This document shows, in pieces, positions 12,789 through 28,600 of a stretch of 64,000 nucleotides of DNA; the first letter of the stretch is position 1; each line of letters starts with the position of its first letter. The DNA is taken from positions 48,094,935 through 48,158,934 of the forward strand of contig NC_077247.1 in the NCBI RefSeq assembly GCF_947179165.1, in the 5' to 3' direction. Source of the stretch: Solanum dulcamara (taxonomy: Eukaryota > Streptophyta > Magnoliopsida > Solanales > Solanaceae). The position numbers were made by a program, and so were the translations under genes. The notes below the pieces were generated by a model. That model saw only the letters and a list, made by a program, of their open reading frames with translations. It was not told where the DNA came from and made no database searches.

Positions 12789-13954
12789 TCTTTTAGAACT
12801 GGTTACGAATATGAATCAACCAGATTGTACAGTGTCAACTATTAATTCAATGAAATTCAGTAGTTTTGATTTGAATTCTATACATATATAGGGTTGGGCA
12901 TAAAATACCAAAAACCAAATTACCGAATCGAATCGACTATTTCGGTATTCGATAATTCGATATTCGATACCGAAATTCATATTTTGGTATTTCGATTTCG
13001 ATATTCGGTATTTATAATTATACCGTTCGATATTCGGTATTTTCCGAATACCAAAATTAAATGAGTAAATGATCAGTAGTCCAATTCTGCAGCCCATTAT
13101 ATTCTGTTGGGCCGAAAGGAGTATATGGCCTAAAGGAGTAAAGAAAAGGCACATTGTCAAAATATTTATGTCCAGCCCAAATCTAAAATTCCTAACCTAA
13201 GTCTTAACTCTTAAGACCTTCACAAAATCAGTTCACAGCTTCAGTTGAGACCTTCAGTCCTTCACAGCTTCAGTGCTTCACTCCTTCACAATCACAACTC
13301 TATTTCTCTCCTCGGCCCTCGCCCTTCAGTCTTTCACAGATCACAAACTCAACAGTGCAATCGAGTAGCAGCAGAGGAAACAGAGGAAACAGAGAAAAGA
13401 AGAAGAAGAGAAAAAAAATTAAAAAGAGGATCAGAGAAGAAGAAAACAATTAGAGAAGAGAACTTACCTTGAAGAGAAGTCCCAGTTGTCGAAGAGCAGC
13501 GGAAAAGAAGTCTCACTAAAGTGCATGTTTCTCGCTTTTCTCACCTTTCTCAAAAACGCACACTTTTTCTCCATGGTCATGCTTCATGGAAGAAAAGCCC
13601 TATGTGCATTTTGCTTCTGCTACTCGCTTAAAGTGCTGAAGCAACCACTTTGGATAACACTGGGACAACAAAGGGGAAAGGAAGGGAATATTGGGCAACC
13701 TTTTGTTGTGAGATAGTGTGTTTAGTAGCGGCAAAGGGGCTTGTTATTGTTGACGAATATGTTATTCATCTGTGTAAGCTCTATTTCTCTACTCGCCCTT
13801 TGTCTGTTCCTTGTTTTTTAATCTTTTTGTGGAATTGTTACACAGGTTTAGCGCAAATTCTTCTATTAGAGGTGAGCAAGATCTGTTCTTTTTTGATTTT
13901 GTTTTACATTTTCAATTTATGTCTTATAACATTTGTAATCTCTTCTATGTTTAG

Positions 13955-16317
<2,363 letters not shown>

Positions 16318-16776
16318 TGAAGTTTACATGTGGAAGTGAAAGCAAATTTTGGATCAGTTATGGATGTTCTAAAGAGCTATTTGTTGAGAAAAAATTTCAA
16401 GCTATGATGTATTGATGTGTTCTCAGTTCAAACTGTTTCTTTTTGTATTGTGTCATTTCTTTAGTTCAGTAACTGAACTGTCAAAAGTATGGGGTTTTTT
16501 TTCACTTTATTTGAATGGTCTATTTTTCTACCTTTGCAAGTTTTCTTTCGAAATTTGGGGCAGGGTTATTTTTGTTAATCCAAGTAATAATATTATTAAA
16601 TGCTACACACTCGTGGAATGATTCATGGGTTGCAAAAGATGAGCAGAAGTGGTTGGTTCAATTTCTTATTTTTTGTAATTATTTTATCCCCGGACCTTGT
16701 TTTGTCTATTAAATAGACGTTTCTTTTGCAGGTATGTCGCTCTACTTATGGTATTTGTGGTATTCTACATATCAAC

Positions 16777-19700
16777 TGTCACGATCCAACTCCGTAGGCC
16801 GCCCAAACATACCCTAATCCCAAATTAGTCTTTTTAATCGAATAAACATATGTAGTGATTAGAAGAAATTACTAAATATATCATAAAAGTAGATATAGAC
16901 ACGAGGGTTGATAGACCGTCACAAAATACACAAAACCCAAACCATATATACAAAACCCACAATATAACTCTGTCTACAGACCTCTACAGATGATAGCATA
17001 GCCATATGACGGGACAGGGCCCCGTCGTACCCCTGACCAACATATTCAAATATACAGAGATAAAGTCAGTTCCAAAATACAAGCTCCGAACAAGGGAGCA
17101 ATGTCAACGTCGCAATAAATATCCTAAACAGGTGGATCAGCAAATCGAACTTCGATACCTGAGGGCATGTAACGCAGCCCCCGAAGAAAGGGGGTCAGTA
17201 CGAAAAATGTACCGAATATGTAAAGCATGAACTGTAATAAGTAAAACCATAATCTGAATAGTAGGTGCAGAAAACGAAATAAATGTTCAAAATTTCAAAA
17301 TGCTTATCATAATCACAAATCATATATACAAAGACATATGCCATATCCGGCTCCATGTCATGGGACTCGGTGAACAAAACGTGGTCGCCCTCCTGTCATT
17401 GGCGCCACAGCATATTATAACACCAGAGTAGGGAATATCTCCGTAACAGATCATATCATATCAGATGGCCATATCAAATCATATCAAATCATATCAAATC
17501 ATATGTGTACATGGCACAACATAACTCCGTGGCATAACATACACCACAACCCATGTACATGTCATACCTGCCCCCTCACGTCGGGGCACGACGAAAAATG
17601 CAGAGAAGTACGCTTGATAACATATCCTGGCCCAGGCTCAGTGAAAGAATGGTTACAGTATGCACGAGTAGAGTAGTGAGAAACTAAATGCAATTTAAAA
17701 TATAAAATATTTATAGAGACTCAATAGCTTAATCCTGATGACAAGTCATATAAAAGAAACTGACCTATATTCATAGTACACTTCTTTCAGATGTCACGAT
17801 GGTCTATGTCAAAACAGTCTTTCAGAATTCATTTTCCATATTCCGAAACATAATATGAGGATCAATTGAATAATTGAAATAACTATCATTTAAAAATCAA
17901 GACAATAGTTATTTCAAGTAACCTTAGGTTGCCATTATGAATTATACCAAAGCATGAATTATATCAAAAGATGAATTATACCAAAATAGGATGGCTGGAA
18001 TCAAACTCATGTATCAAAATATAATGATATAATTTCTAGGAATTTACGAACATTAGCCATCCTAGTGTCTCTAAAAATAGGAGCTTCTTTGGAATTTATA
18101 CCTTCGTCCGTTTGTTTTATATAAGTCATGCCAAAAGAAAGAAGGTTAGCTTTACATACCTGTCAACGATCAATTGCAACCCATTCGCTTTGTCACCCTT
18201 TTAGCCTATTTAATATGAAAGTAACGCTATCATTAGTAACTATACTATCTAATTTGTAAATCTGTAATCCATCGCTTATAAAACTTATCCCTTAACTCAT
18301 ACTTTCTCGTTTAGGATTTTCCATTAGTTAAGGGCTTAACGAACCCTATATATTCGCCTAATCCAAAATTTCGATTATTCCCTTTTTATCATAGAAATAC
18401 AATCAGCAACCCAATACTCTCTCTTAATTCCTTTTCAACTAATTCAAGAATACAAAATCTCTTTCCTCGAGTTTTAGTCCATACCTCATATCGCTACATT
18501 TTTCATCACTTCTCTATATAAACACATAGACCTATATAGCAACATCAAGAGCATACTATTCATGCTATTTACCATAATTTCCATCCATAATTACATCTAC
18601 CTAATCCAAAAACAGCCCACCGAATTACAACACCAATTTATCCAATCTCCGATATAATGTTTTTGTATTTCTTTCATCTAGCAACGTAGATACGACTAGG
18701 GTAACTCAAATACATCTAGGAGAGAGAATTTCTTACCTTATATGCCAAGATTTAATCTTCTTCCACCTTACTCCCCTTCGGAGAAAGCCCAGAATCAACA
18801 ACACAATGGAATGGAATAACAAGATTGAAGCGGGGCGCCAAACCGTATGTTGTTCCTGACGAAAATTACACTTTGATCTCCTAAATTTCATGATCACGTT
18901 GCTGCCTATAAATATTTAAATTCACCTTAGCAGCTATACCAGTATAATAACCATATTTGTTTTCATACACGTTCTTGATTAAGCTTGGAAAAAAATGATC
19001 TGCTTCCTTGAAATATGCTCCCAAATATTGAAAAAAAATAGAGCACTTCATATATAGAATAATATTTTTGCACTTATGCTTTATCAAGATAACATGCCAA
19101 CAGAATATTTCTTCACTTTATTGCCTCTTAGTGACCATGGGGACCACCTAGATCAACCATTATTTACATGATAAAGTCTTGAATATAAAGAGGCCACAAT
19201 TAAGTAGACAAATATGAGTCATATATTGCTTATTTATAAAGGCCCCACGCAGAAAGTCACTTATCCACTTATACAAATATTAGAATCTTGTTTCTCATTA
19301 AAATTATACCGCCACTAAACTAATTTGTCTTGAACATTAATTAAATCCTTATTTAATAATCTAATCATGGTTAATTACTTCCTAATCTCTACTAATATTT
19401 CTATATCAGTAGAAATTTGAAAACCGGTCGAGCCATTTTTAAAATTCGGAATTAAAATTCGCAGTCAGCACCTTTGTTCAGTAAAACTGTCATATCTCTT
19501 GATACCGATATCGAATAAATTACCACAACCTATGGTTGGAAAGATAATCCAATTATCTACAACTTTTATTTTATAAGGTTTCCCAAATTCCTGAGCCATG
19601 ATGGCGTTATGGTCTCCCCAAGTCAGATTGCCCAAAAACATAGCTTAAAAACATATTTTTGGAGGGCTCACACTTGGATTTGGCTCAAGGGTCCTCCTTG

Positions 19701-19842
19701 AGTTGTGTTTAACTTCACATACATTATCCATATAAATTATCATATGTCCTTTTTATAAAAATCTATTAAGTGGGCTCCACCTCAGTTCACGGTTAAGCCA
19801 TCTATAGCCATAGTAAAACAAAAAAAATTCTGGGGTGTAACA
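16777..19842 (-). mobile_element. Solo-LTR-like insertion, 3066 bp, with TCAAC duplication
   Basis: The element begins TGTCACGATCC and ends GGGGTGTAACA (TG...CA ends). It is flanked by a perfect 5-bp duplication TCAAC at 16772-16776 and 19843-19847. Removing it and one TCAAC restores a SERINC exon. There is no gag or pol coding and no internal long repeat, so it looks like a solo LTR of a large LTR retrotransposon. A related sequence lies at 31561 to ~34190 in the opposite orientation; for instance AAAGTTGTAGATAATTG occurs in both. The strand given follows that relative and is arbitrary. Confidence 0.72.
17440..17512. repeat. Short tandem repeat, CATATCAAAT units
   Basis: Units of CATATCAAAT and close variants are repeated about five times within the solo-LTR-like element. 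Confidence 0.8.
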
Positions 19843-20810
19843 TCAACATTTATTTTTTCAGGAATTTTGTTTATGTGGTTCAATCCTTCCAGCCATAACT
19901 GTGGACTGAACGTGTTCTTCATTGTTATGACCATGATTCTTGCATTTGCATTTGCTGTAATTTCTTTGCACCCAAAGGTAAATGCTCTCTCTGCTGATGC
20001 TTTCTTTTACCCTGGCTTGCTCTGGAGGACAACCTCTCGATGAATCTTTTGAAATTCTTCATATACATAATGTATTGTGAAGCCGATTATCTCTTGCTAG
20101 CTACATGCACTTATATCCATATGCAATGTATACATCAAACATCTCCCTTAAGGTTACCTCCTTTACAATACATTCAGAAAAGTCATTTTGGTAGCTAAAT
20201 TCTGCCTTTTATATTCTTTCTTGTGCTAATCATCTTTTTCCTTTTAACTATGTCCAGGTAAATAGAAGCGGAAAGCCTATTGCCAGCTTCTGTGATATCT
20301 GTTTACTGTGCTTATGTTTGCTATTACGTGGTTCATGTTATCAAAATGAAGAAAGATGATAGTGTGTGAGCACTGAGCACTACTTCTCTAAGGCTACCTG
20401 TTAATACACATACTATTTTGTTCTATTTTTCTATGATTTTTGAAGGGTTGCAGTAAATGGAACAGTAGCTTCCACTGTTTTTCTACCTGCCAATATCTTT
20501 TACAATTAGTTTGAGACTCAGTTGTATTCTCAACTGTATTTAATCCATTGTTTAGTTTGTTATTAAAAATCTTCACATTTTTTATTGTTGCTATTGTGAA
20601 TATGATGTACTAACATATTTCGTGTGGACTTCGACTTAAATATGGTATTACCGTATACCGTATCGAACTGAACTTTGATTTATCAATTACCGAATTATCA
20701 AACCAAAGTTTGAAAGTTCGGTATTTGGTATATACTTTGAATTACTGATTACCAAATTACCGAACCCAAACTTTAAAAATATCGAACCGAATACCAAACG
20801 CCTAGCCCTA

Positions 20811-23062
20811 CATGTATCTTATATTTCAGACTTAGTAATTCATATGATTATTTAGTTTGGCGATATTCAAAAACCATAAAATTTAAGTTCTCAATCTGCT
20901 AACAATATTTTATACGCTTTATTCTCATATATAAGTTCTTCATTTGAAAAAATATATATAAATTTATGTATAAGAATTATCTACAAAATTGTCACCTTCT
21001 TTTAGTATGGAGTAATTAAACCACATCAAAGATAGTGTGGGCCAGGGCGGATCCAAAGTGATTAATGGTTTTGATTAAGAAACTATTTTCATGGGCAAAT
21101 TGAAATCACATTAATTAAGTTAGATCTTAATTTAGTAATTTAGCATAACGTAAGATGCATGTATATAGCTAGTCTGAAAACTATGAACCAAAATAGAAGG
21201 TCAAAACAGCAATTAAAGGGTAGAAACTGAAACTTAGTTTTTTTAATTTATTGCAGATATTTATTGTCTCAAACTACCAGTGCAATTAAAATTTTAAATC
21301 CGTATTAATGGTAGGTAAGAGTGATGGCTCGTTAATGTTATAATTAGGGTTATTGGAGAGTTGAGTAGAATTTCGTCACAAATTTACGATATTATTAAGT
21401 TAAAGATGTGATAATATATCCGACGTTATTAATTAAATTCTAAGTTAAGTTCAATTAACTGGAAATTTATAGTGTATGTATCAGATGAACACAATTAATT
21501 CGATTGGATCGCTCGTATTTTCCTTCAATATTGAAGTAAGAATTGTCTTAATTAAAGGACACTTAAGTTGAGACGTAATTTTTATTATTTTTGTTATTAT
21601 ATTTTTTAATACTACTAATATTTTTTTTTTGAGAAATGACTTTCGTATACTCATGAAATAAGAAAAGGAAGACGTCAAGATTGGCTATAATTTGTATCCG
21701 CAATTTCGCACCAGATTACTCGTTCAGTTTCATATAGCTTTACGTTTTAATTTATTTGTCCGACTTTTAATTTGATTTTTTTTTAAAAGTATATTTTTAA
21801 ATTGTGATTTTAAATTTAAAACGTATGAAAATGCTATTTAATTCTATGATATTAAACATATCATGTAATAAATTTAAATTAAAAAATTGTCAAAAAATAG
21901 AAAGAAATATTATTTTTGTAAATGAAGTAAAAAGAAAAGTAAAACAGACAAATTAAAATAACCACATTATTGTGATGTATAATATTCCCTACAGTATTTT
22001 TAAATAATATATATTATTTTAGTGTAGTAGTTTATATGATATGATAAAATTTATAAAATCAACTAATCTTTTATATGTCTTTAAAATATTATAAATTATT
22101 AATTATTTTAATTTATAATATTTTTTATGTAATTTTTAAATATATAATAAGACAAAAAACACAAATAAACAATTTAAGACAAAAAAAACTAGTGAATTAT
22201 CTTTGGTTAGAAGCCGAAACAGTTGTTTGCTTCAGACGCTTATTAGTAAATGGACTAATGGTGATGACTTATGTAAAGCCTTTTATAGATATTTATTTTT
22301 ATTTATCTTCAATATTCGATATTTATATTAAAATATAATTATTTTAAATTCACCCACATTTGAATAAAAACGCTTCATTATATTCAATCATTTCGCAGAT
22401 ATTTGTAACAAAGGCCATGTGCATTACCGAACACAGTCAAAATAAAGTCATTAATAATTAGTCATATGTGGGGCCTATATGTGTGCTGTATTATTTAAAA
22501 ATTATTATTGTCAAAATGGTGATACGGTCGAGTACTAACAATTGCATCAAGCTGTATCTGAAGTTCCTCTCTCACACGTCCTTATTTTATAACACATACA
22601 TTATTAGTCTATATTAATCATAAAATCAGAAGAACTCTCTACATCACCAATAATGCATTTTAGAAAAGATAAGGATATTATAATTTTGATGACTAACTAG
22701 TACGTAACTTTATAATTTTGATTTAGAAAAGAAAAAAATAATTATTTAATTACTTATATATATATTTATATTTTTAACGTGATCACTAGATTCAATCTGT
22801 GGGAAATGAAGTAAATGGATATTTCAACTAACAATAAATGATTCCTTAAATTTTTTTATAGGAAATAATTTACCTTGGATTTCCAATCAAGGTACTTTTT
22901 AAAGATGATATATTTAATTGAAAATTGGAGAAGGTCTAACTGAACGTTGGTGACAAGAAGAGCACTAATCATATCCGAGTCATATTTAAGTTTTAATTGT
23001 GATTTTTTAAATTTTAATTAACAACTTGAATGGTCAATTTATGATACAAAATCTTTAATTTT
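20811..23062. other. Intergenic, very AT-rich, no gene seen
   Basis: No supported coding sequence lies between the hAT element and the miniature LTR element. The longest open frames are low-complexity Ile/Lys/Asn strings without homology that I recognise. Confidence 0.55.
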
Positions 23063-24355
23063 TGAAGGAAATTATTTTATTTATAAATTCAAAATCTCTT
23101 GAATCTTACTTCAAGATCTATATATTTCTTTGTATTCTGAATTTTCAGTATTTTTTTGTGTATTCTTGTGTGTTTCTGTGTATAGAAAATAACCTAAGCA
23201 ACATCCGTATTTATAATAGTAAGAAATTAAATTAAACTAGGACTAGAAAACTTATTCCTATGTGAATTAAGATAAATAAATCCTAACTAGACATGAATTA
23301 AATAAATAACAAATAATAAATCCTAAACAACTTAAGATTCCTACTCCAACTTTGAATTATTATTCTAACATTCTCCCGTAATTCAAAGTTGTATACTCTT
23401 GTCTTTTTCTTCTAGTCATTGTTGTTGTATTAGAAAGCATTTTTCTTCAATCTTCAATTTCATTCTTAATGTTGTTGTTGTATTGGAGCACTTTCGCTGC
23501 AATCTTCAATTTTTTTCTTTGGTTGTATTGGAGCACTTTCTCTCCAACTTCCAAGTGATGCAATATATATGTTGCTTTGTAGGTACATCCTGCTCGTCTC
23601 GTAGTACGGTTTATCCGGCCCGTAGACTGGGTTCACCCGACCCGAAGGCACGATCTATCCGACCTAAAGGATCGGTCTACTCGGACTATATGTCCAGTCT
23701 ATCCGGACTGTATGTCCAGTCTACCCTGCCTGTAGGCTCGATCTAGTGTTAGAGCACTTTGTCTCCAATTCTCGTTGATGCCTTCCCACCAACTTTTTTT
23801 TTTTTACTTTCTCCAACTTTTAATTAGAGAAGAGTTTCTTCCTCTTATGCCATGTTTGCTTGTAATTCTTTAACTCTGCAATGTTTTTGTACTTCCTCCT
23901 AGCATGACGTTTTCATGCATATATCATTCGTCGGCACATATTATCATGATCATTGGCCAAACGAACGGCATATATGGATCATAGCCACCCGCCAGCAGCG
24001 AAAACTCTTTGATTCTCTACCAGGATCGTAAAAGCTCTGATACAAGTTTGAAGAAAACTATTTTATTTATAAACTCGAAATCTCTTGAATTTTACTTCAA
24101 GATCTATATATTTCTTTGTATTTTGTATTTTCTATATTTTTTTGGGTATTCTTGTGTGTTTCTGTGTATAGAAAACAACCTAACAACATCCCTATTTATA
24201 ATAATAAGAAATCAAATTAAACTAAGATTAGAAAACCTATTCATATATGAACTAAGACAAACAAATCCTAACTAGACATGGATTAAATAAATAACAAATA
24301 ATAAATCCTAAACAACTTAGGATTCGTACTCCAACTTTAAATTATTATTTTAACA
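23063..24355 (-). mobile_element. Miniature LTR retrotransposon (TRIM-like), 1293 bp
   Basis: Two direct repeats, 23063-23370 (308 bp) and 24049-24355 (307 bp), start TGAAG and end TAACA on the + strand and differ at very roughly one base in ten. A perfect ATTTT duplication flanks the whole (23058-23062 and 24356-24360). On the minus strand the internal part opens with a primer-binding site TTGTATCAGAGC (near 24035-24046, initiator Met-tRNA type) and closes with a purine-rich ACGGGAGAA next to the second LTR (near 23371-23379). The internal region is only 678 bp and encodes no gag or pol, so it must have used enzymes from another element. Small size and layout match TRIM elements. Confidence 0.85.
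23590..23750. repeat. Degenerate ~24-bp minisatellite inside the TRIM
   Basis: About six GC-richer units repeat here, each a variant of GGTCTATCCGGACTGTATG plus GTCCA. Examples are TTTATCCGGCCCGTAGACTG, TCTATCCGGACTGTATGTCC and TCTACCCTGCCTGTAGGCTC. The base composition stands out sharply from the AT-rich surroundings. Confidence 0.75.
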
Positions 24356-24541
24356 ATTTTAAGCCATGAAAATAACTAAATTTATGGTATAAGGGTTTTA
24401 TCGCTTTTGGTGATCCTTTTCCGATGTGAACTTAAATTAATGGAATATTGAATATTTAAAGGAAATAGAAATATTCAATTTTCAAAGGGGAATAGTATAA
24501 TGTGAGTGTTATATAATTACTACTCCATATGTTTATTTTTA

Positions 24542-25670
24542 GAGAAAATAGTCAAGTGACCTTTCAATCTATTCGTCAATTCTCAACTACACACTTTTAC
24601 AAGGGTCCTATTACTCCCCTGAACTATTAAAAGGTGGAATTAATTCCACCCTAAAAAATAATAACCAGATATGTGTTTGATGGTGATATATACGCGCCCA
24701 ACAAGTGTATTTGCCTATTAATTTAATTTTTGATTAATTTTTTTCTCTCGCCAACCGTGACAACACTCCCTCTCAAATCAAAACCTCTCACAACAATGGC
24801 GGTACTCACTTTTTCTTCTCAAAATCTCGACATCTATTATTTTTCTCAAAATCACTACATTAACTCTCTTCGCTGGCTCCCTAAACTCTCTGCACCATCA
24901 CATTATCTTCACGTTTTTTGATTTTTCGATTTCAAATCCTCCACTTTTTACCTCCAAATTCTAAACTTATCCAATGAAAATTCAAGCTCAAATCCATCAA
25001 AAATCATACTTCAATCTTAACTCACATAACCATCAAGAATCATTTCCTTGACAACTTTGCAAAAAATCTCAATAAATTTCTTATTGTTGTCTTCACTTTT
25101 TTAGATTTTTTGTTGCTTTATACAACTGATTTGGTTAATAAATTGTTCAATTTTGTCAATTCATTACGCAAAAAAAAAATTCATTTGGATCGAATTAATG
25201 AAATTGATGTGAGCAAAAATGAATCGGATTTTATTAATGTTGGGGAAGATGGTTGATTTTTGTCGATTTAGTGCACGAAATAAGATTTCATTTGGATCGG
25301 GTTAATAAAATGATGTGAGCAAAAAATGAATCGGAGTTTGTGAGAGTTGGGGAAGATGGAAGAATTAATTGGGTGAGTTTTGTTGGAGAGGATGGTGGCT
25401 CCGGTGTGGTAGTCGCGGAGGATGTATAGGTAGAAAAATAAGAAAAAAGAAAAGAAAATATATAATCAATTAAATATATAATATAAAAATAATTTTTACT
25501 TTATTGTTGCTTCTCACTCTATTTAAGAGAGTGAAATACACTCTCTATGCCATATCTGCATTTAGGGTGAAATTAATTTCACTTTTAAATAGTTCAGGAG
25601 GTAATAGAATCTCCGTAAAGTATAATTGAGAATTGATGAATAGGTTGGAGGGGTAGTTGGCTATTTTCTC
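24542..25670. mobile_element. Non-autonomous Mutator-like element, 1129 bp
   Basis: Long terminal inverted repeats of about 110 bp: the left end GAGAAAATAGTCAAGTGACC pairs with the reversed right end GAGAAAATAGCCAACTACCC. The match continues with gaps through the ATTCTCAA and CCTGAACTATT blocks. A 10-bp target duplication (TTTATTTTTA / TTCATTTTTA, 9 of 10 identical) lies at 24532-24541 and 25671-25680. Long TIRs and a 9-11 bp duplication are the signature of MULEs. The interior has no transposase. It holds an imperfect ~100-bp tandem duplication (25172-25255 and 25280-25362). Confidence 0.8.
25172..25362. repeat. Imperfect ~105-bp tandem duplication in the MULE
   Basis: TTCATTTGGATCGAATTAAT..GATGTGAGCAAAAATGAATCGG..GTTGGGGAAGATGG occurs twice with small changes. 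The copies are about 105 bases apart. Confidence 0.75.
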
Positions 25671-25680
25671 TTCATTTTTA

Positions 25681-28600
25681 CTTATCCACTGTTCTAAAAA
25701 TGGATGTCCAACAATACTTGTCCAATTTATAAAATAAATAAATAATTTACACTTAGTTCCTAATGTACCCTTATCATTAATTAACAGTCATTTTTCTACT
25801 ACATTTTTCAAAATATTGTATTTATTATATTCAAAGGATGACATGGTAAAATTATCCTTCTGTTTATAGTTTTTTAAGAATTGTGTAAAGTCAATAGTGG
25901 ATAAATATTGTTGGACGGAGGAAGCTAAGTAATATTTTTCAAGAACTGTATGATCCCTTATTAATTTTTCTATGAACTGTTACTCCACTTTTAGTGAGTT
26001 TGATACAGCGCAAATTCAACTTAATTATATGATAAAAATTCTAATGCTTGATATTTAAACAAAAGGAATAAATATATAAAGCTCATTTCAGCCCTAAAAA
26101 TATATACGATAGTTTGCATTTTTGTCAAAAATATCTTTTCAGCAAAAAAATAATATGAGTAATACAAGTGTTTATTTCAAATTATTAAAGAAAAATGCGA
26201 TGGACGAGATCCACTTTCCCTTAAAATAATAGGAGACTAGTACTCTATAAAATCTTCCATATGTGTGGAGCAAAAATTTTTTTTGAAGAGAAGTAAAATT
26301 TCCCATTGAGTGGGAGCTTTGTCCTTTTCCATAGATGGCAAGCTGGCATTTTAATGATCAATTGTACTGTTAGAATGTTAGATTTAATTTCTAGTGGATG
26401 ATAATAAATGTTCAATTTGTGGAACAAAACAAATGGTTTTAATTATTACTGACTTTAGAATAAAACTAAAGAATATTTCAGAATATGCCGCACAATTGTC
26501 ATATTTTTATTAAGGCGGCTGGATTTAGGCTAATTGCTTGTATGACCAAAAACATATTTAAAAAATAATAATTTGACAGAGTATTTTGTTAAGTTATTTT
26601 TTTAGATAAGTAATTTTCAAACGAAACAGTTTGTGTTTGGAATTTTATATTTTTTTTTGGGGGGGGGGGGGGGGCGGTATAATAAAGTCGTGTTTGGTTA
26701 AATTTTTTTTGAAAAAAAAAAGTAATATTTTTTAGTGTTAAATTATGAAAAGATAGACTAAATCATTTGACAATTAGTATTAAAGAGAATTGTCTGAATA
26801 AGCTTTTAGAAGAAGAAAAAAAGTGTTTTGTTTGCACAAGTATAATCATAAAGTTATATTAAATTTTAAAAATAAAAATTAATTATTTAAAATTAAAAAT
26901 TTATATTAAAAAAAATCTTTATAAATAATATTATGTTAAATATTTAAGATATAAGACTCCGTATCGCGTCATATAAGACTCATTTATGACAAAAGTGTTT
27001 TCAACCAACCCTCAATGCGTGTGTTATTCTTAAAACTCGAATTCAAAATTTTTTGATTAAATAATACAAACTCAAATATGTGGAATCAATAAAAACTTAT
27101 CAGTAATAAAATGTAGAAGAGATAGAATAATAAGGTATAAAATTAAAATAATCAATTCATGAAGGGAAGAGAGATTGAACTCAGACATGGAGGATTCATT
27201 AAAGAGAGAAAATAAATGGAAATAAGGGATATCACAATACAATGATCACCAAAGTCATACTCATTCTTTTAAAAAATCTTGGCTCCTCCAAGTAAACCCT
27301 CAATTTAGCTATTTTCATAGCATATAAGTGAATTAATTGCAAATGGCAAATGATAGTACTTCAAGGCCTTGATATATAAGTAAATTAATAGCATAATTGC
27401 AAATTATAGCACTTCAAGGCCTTAATTTATTCTTGGGTGGGTTCTTTATTATATGTTGTGAGCTAGTATCTAAATATAGAAACAAAAGGAGAGAGTGACC
27501 CCATTGTTAGGGGTGTCAATGATTTTCAAGAAATCAACTTTACCAATCGAATTGATTTTTAGGTTTATTTTAATAAAATCAAAGATTTTTATCTAAATTT
27601 ATAATCGTATCGAATAATTGGATAGTTTTTTTATTTTATAAAAATTAACTGAAAAAATATTAAATCGTACCCAATATTATATGTGTAAATATATTTTATA
27701 TATTAAGTTTAAAGATAATAAAACATTAAAAATGTTGGTTTAGACCCAAGATAATGAAAGTGACTACAAGGGACATTATAATTAACACTCAAAGTCATAA
27801 CACTAAAACTTCTTATACTACTCAGATTAAAACTAAATTAATTCTAACATCTCAACTCTTGAGTGGTAACTAGTAAACTACAAGGTATTCCAATGACTTT
27901 GGATAACAAGCTACAAGTTATTATACATTTTTCCTCTCTTATAGTTTAAATTTTTCTTATTGAATACTTAAATTAAGTACACTCAATTTTTGAGTTTCAT
28001 CTTGGTTGAGTTCTTTCCACTCGTGTGATGTAAATTATATATATTTTTTGTCTTTGGCTAATATTTTACACTATCATAATATAATGAGACGAATATCTAT
28101 TCTTGTTTTTTTTATCATCACCTTTTAAACAATAGAAATGTCTAGAGAATTTTTCTCAGAGTCGCACACAAGTATACATGGTAGTGTGTTCTAAATTTTA
28201 TATTTATATTTTTAGAAAAACAAAAATTAACCAAACCGTATGATACCGAAGAAAAACTGAGATAATGAGACGATATTGAAAAGTTTAGTTTTGATTATAT
28301 AAAATAAAATAATCAAAAAATGATATGATATAAAATTTATAAAATAATCGTTCGAACTGTACATACGCATTGTTATTTTTTTAAAAAAAAATTGGGCATT
28401 ACTGAAAAAATTTCTTTCTTGTGAAGTCGTTTATTTCTTCTCTCTCTTGTTGTGGTTTTGTCATACATGTGTCAACTTAGCTAAAAATTAAATAGAAAGG
28501 AGCTAATAAATGGAGAATGAGACTTGACACATAAAATATTTGATGCACCTTAAGTCCTTACCTAACCACAAAACATCCCCCCCCCCCCCCCAAATTTCAC

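Larger units (their letters stand above)
16541..20340 (+). pseudogene. Captured SERINC (TMS membrane protein) exons inside the hAT
   Basis: Exon pieces, in order and in frame: 16541-16651 (FGAGLFLLIQVIILL, then WNDSWVAKDEQKW), 16732-16776 continuing at 19848-19977 (FMWFNPSSHNCGLN, then ILAFAFAVISLHPK), and 20258 to about 20340 (PASVISVYCAYVCY in a frame shifted by one base). The introns between them are kept (16652-16731, GT-AG; 19978-20257, GT-AG). These motifs are diagnostic for plant serine incorporators, multi-pass membrane proteins. Only a middle segment is present, without start or stop. One exon is split by the insertion at 16777. Kept introns show copying from genomic DNA rather than from mRNA. 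It lies in the same orientation as the transposase. Confidence 0.82.

Noticed and set aside
13245..13716. Open frames encoding Ser/Lys/Arg-rich peptides
   Set aside because: They fall in the probable 5' leader of the hAT transposase and have no domain.
23399..23746. 115-codon frame
   Set aside because: It translates the minisatellite and low-complexity interior of the miniature LTR element, on the strand opposite to that of the element.
27508..28270. Possible hAT element starting TAGGGGTGTCAATG
   Set aside because: No matching inverted end or duplication could be found.
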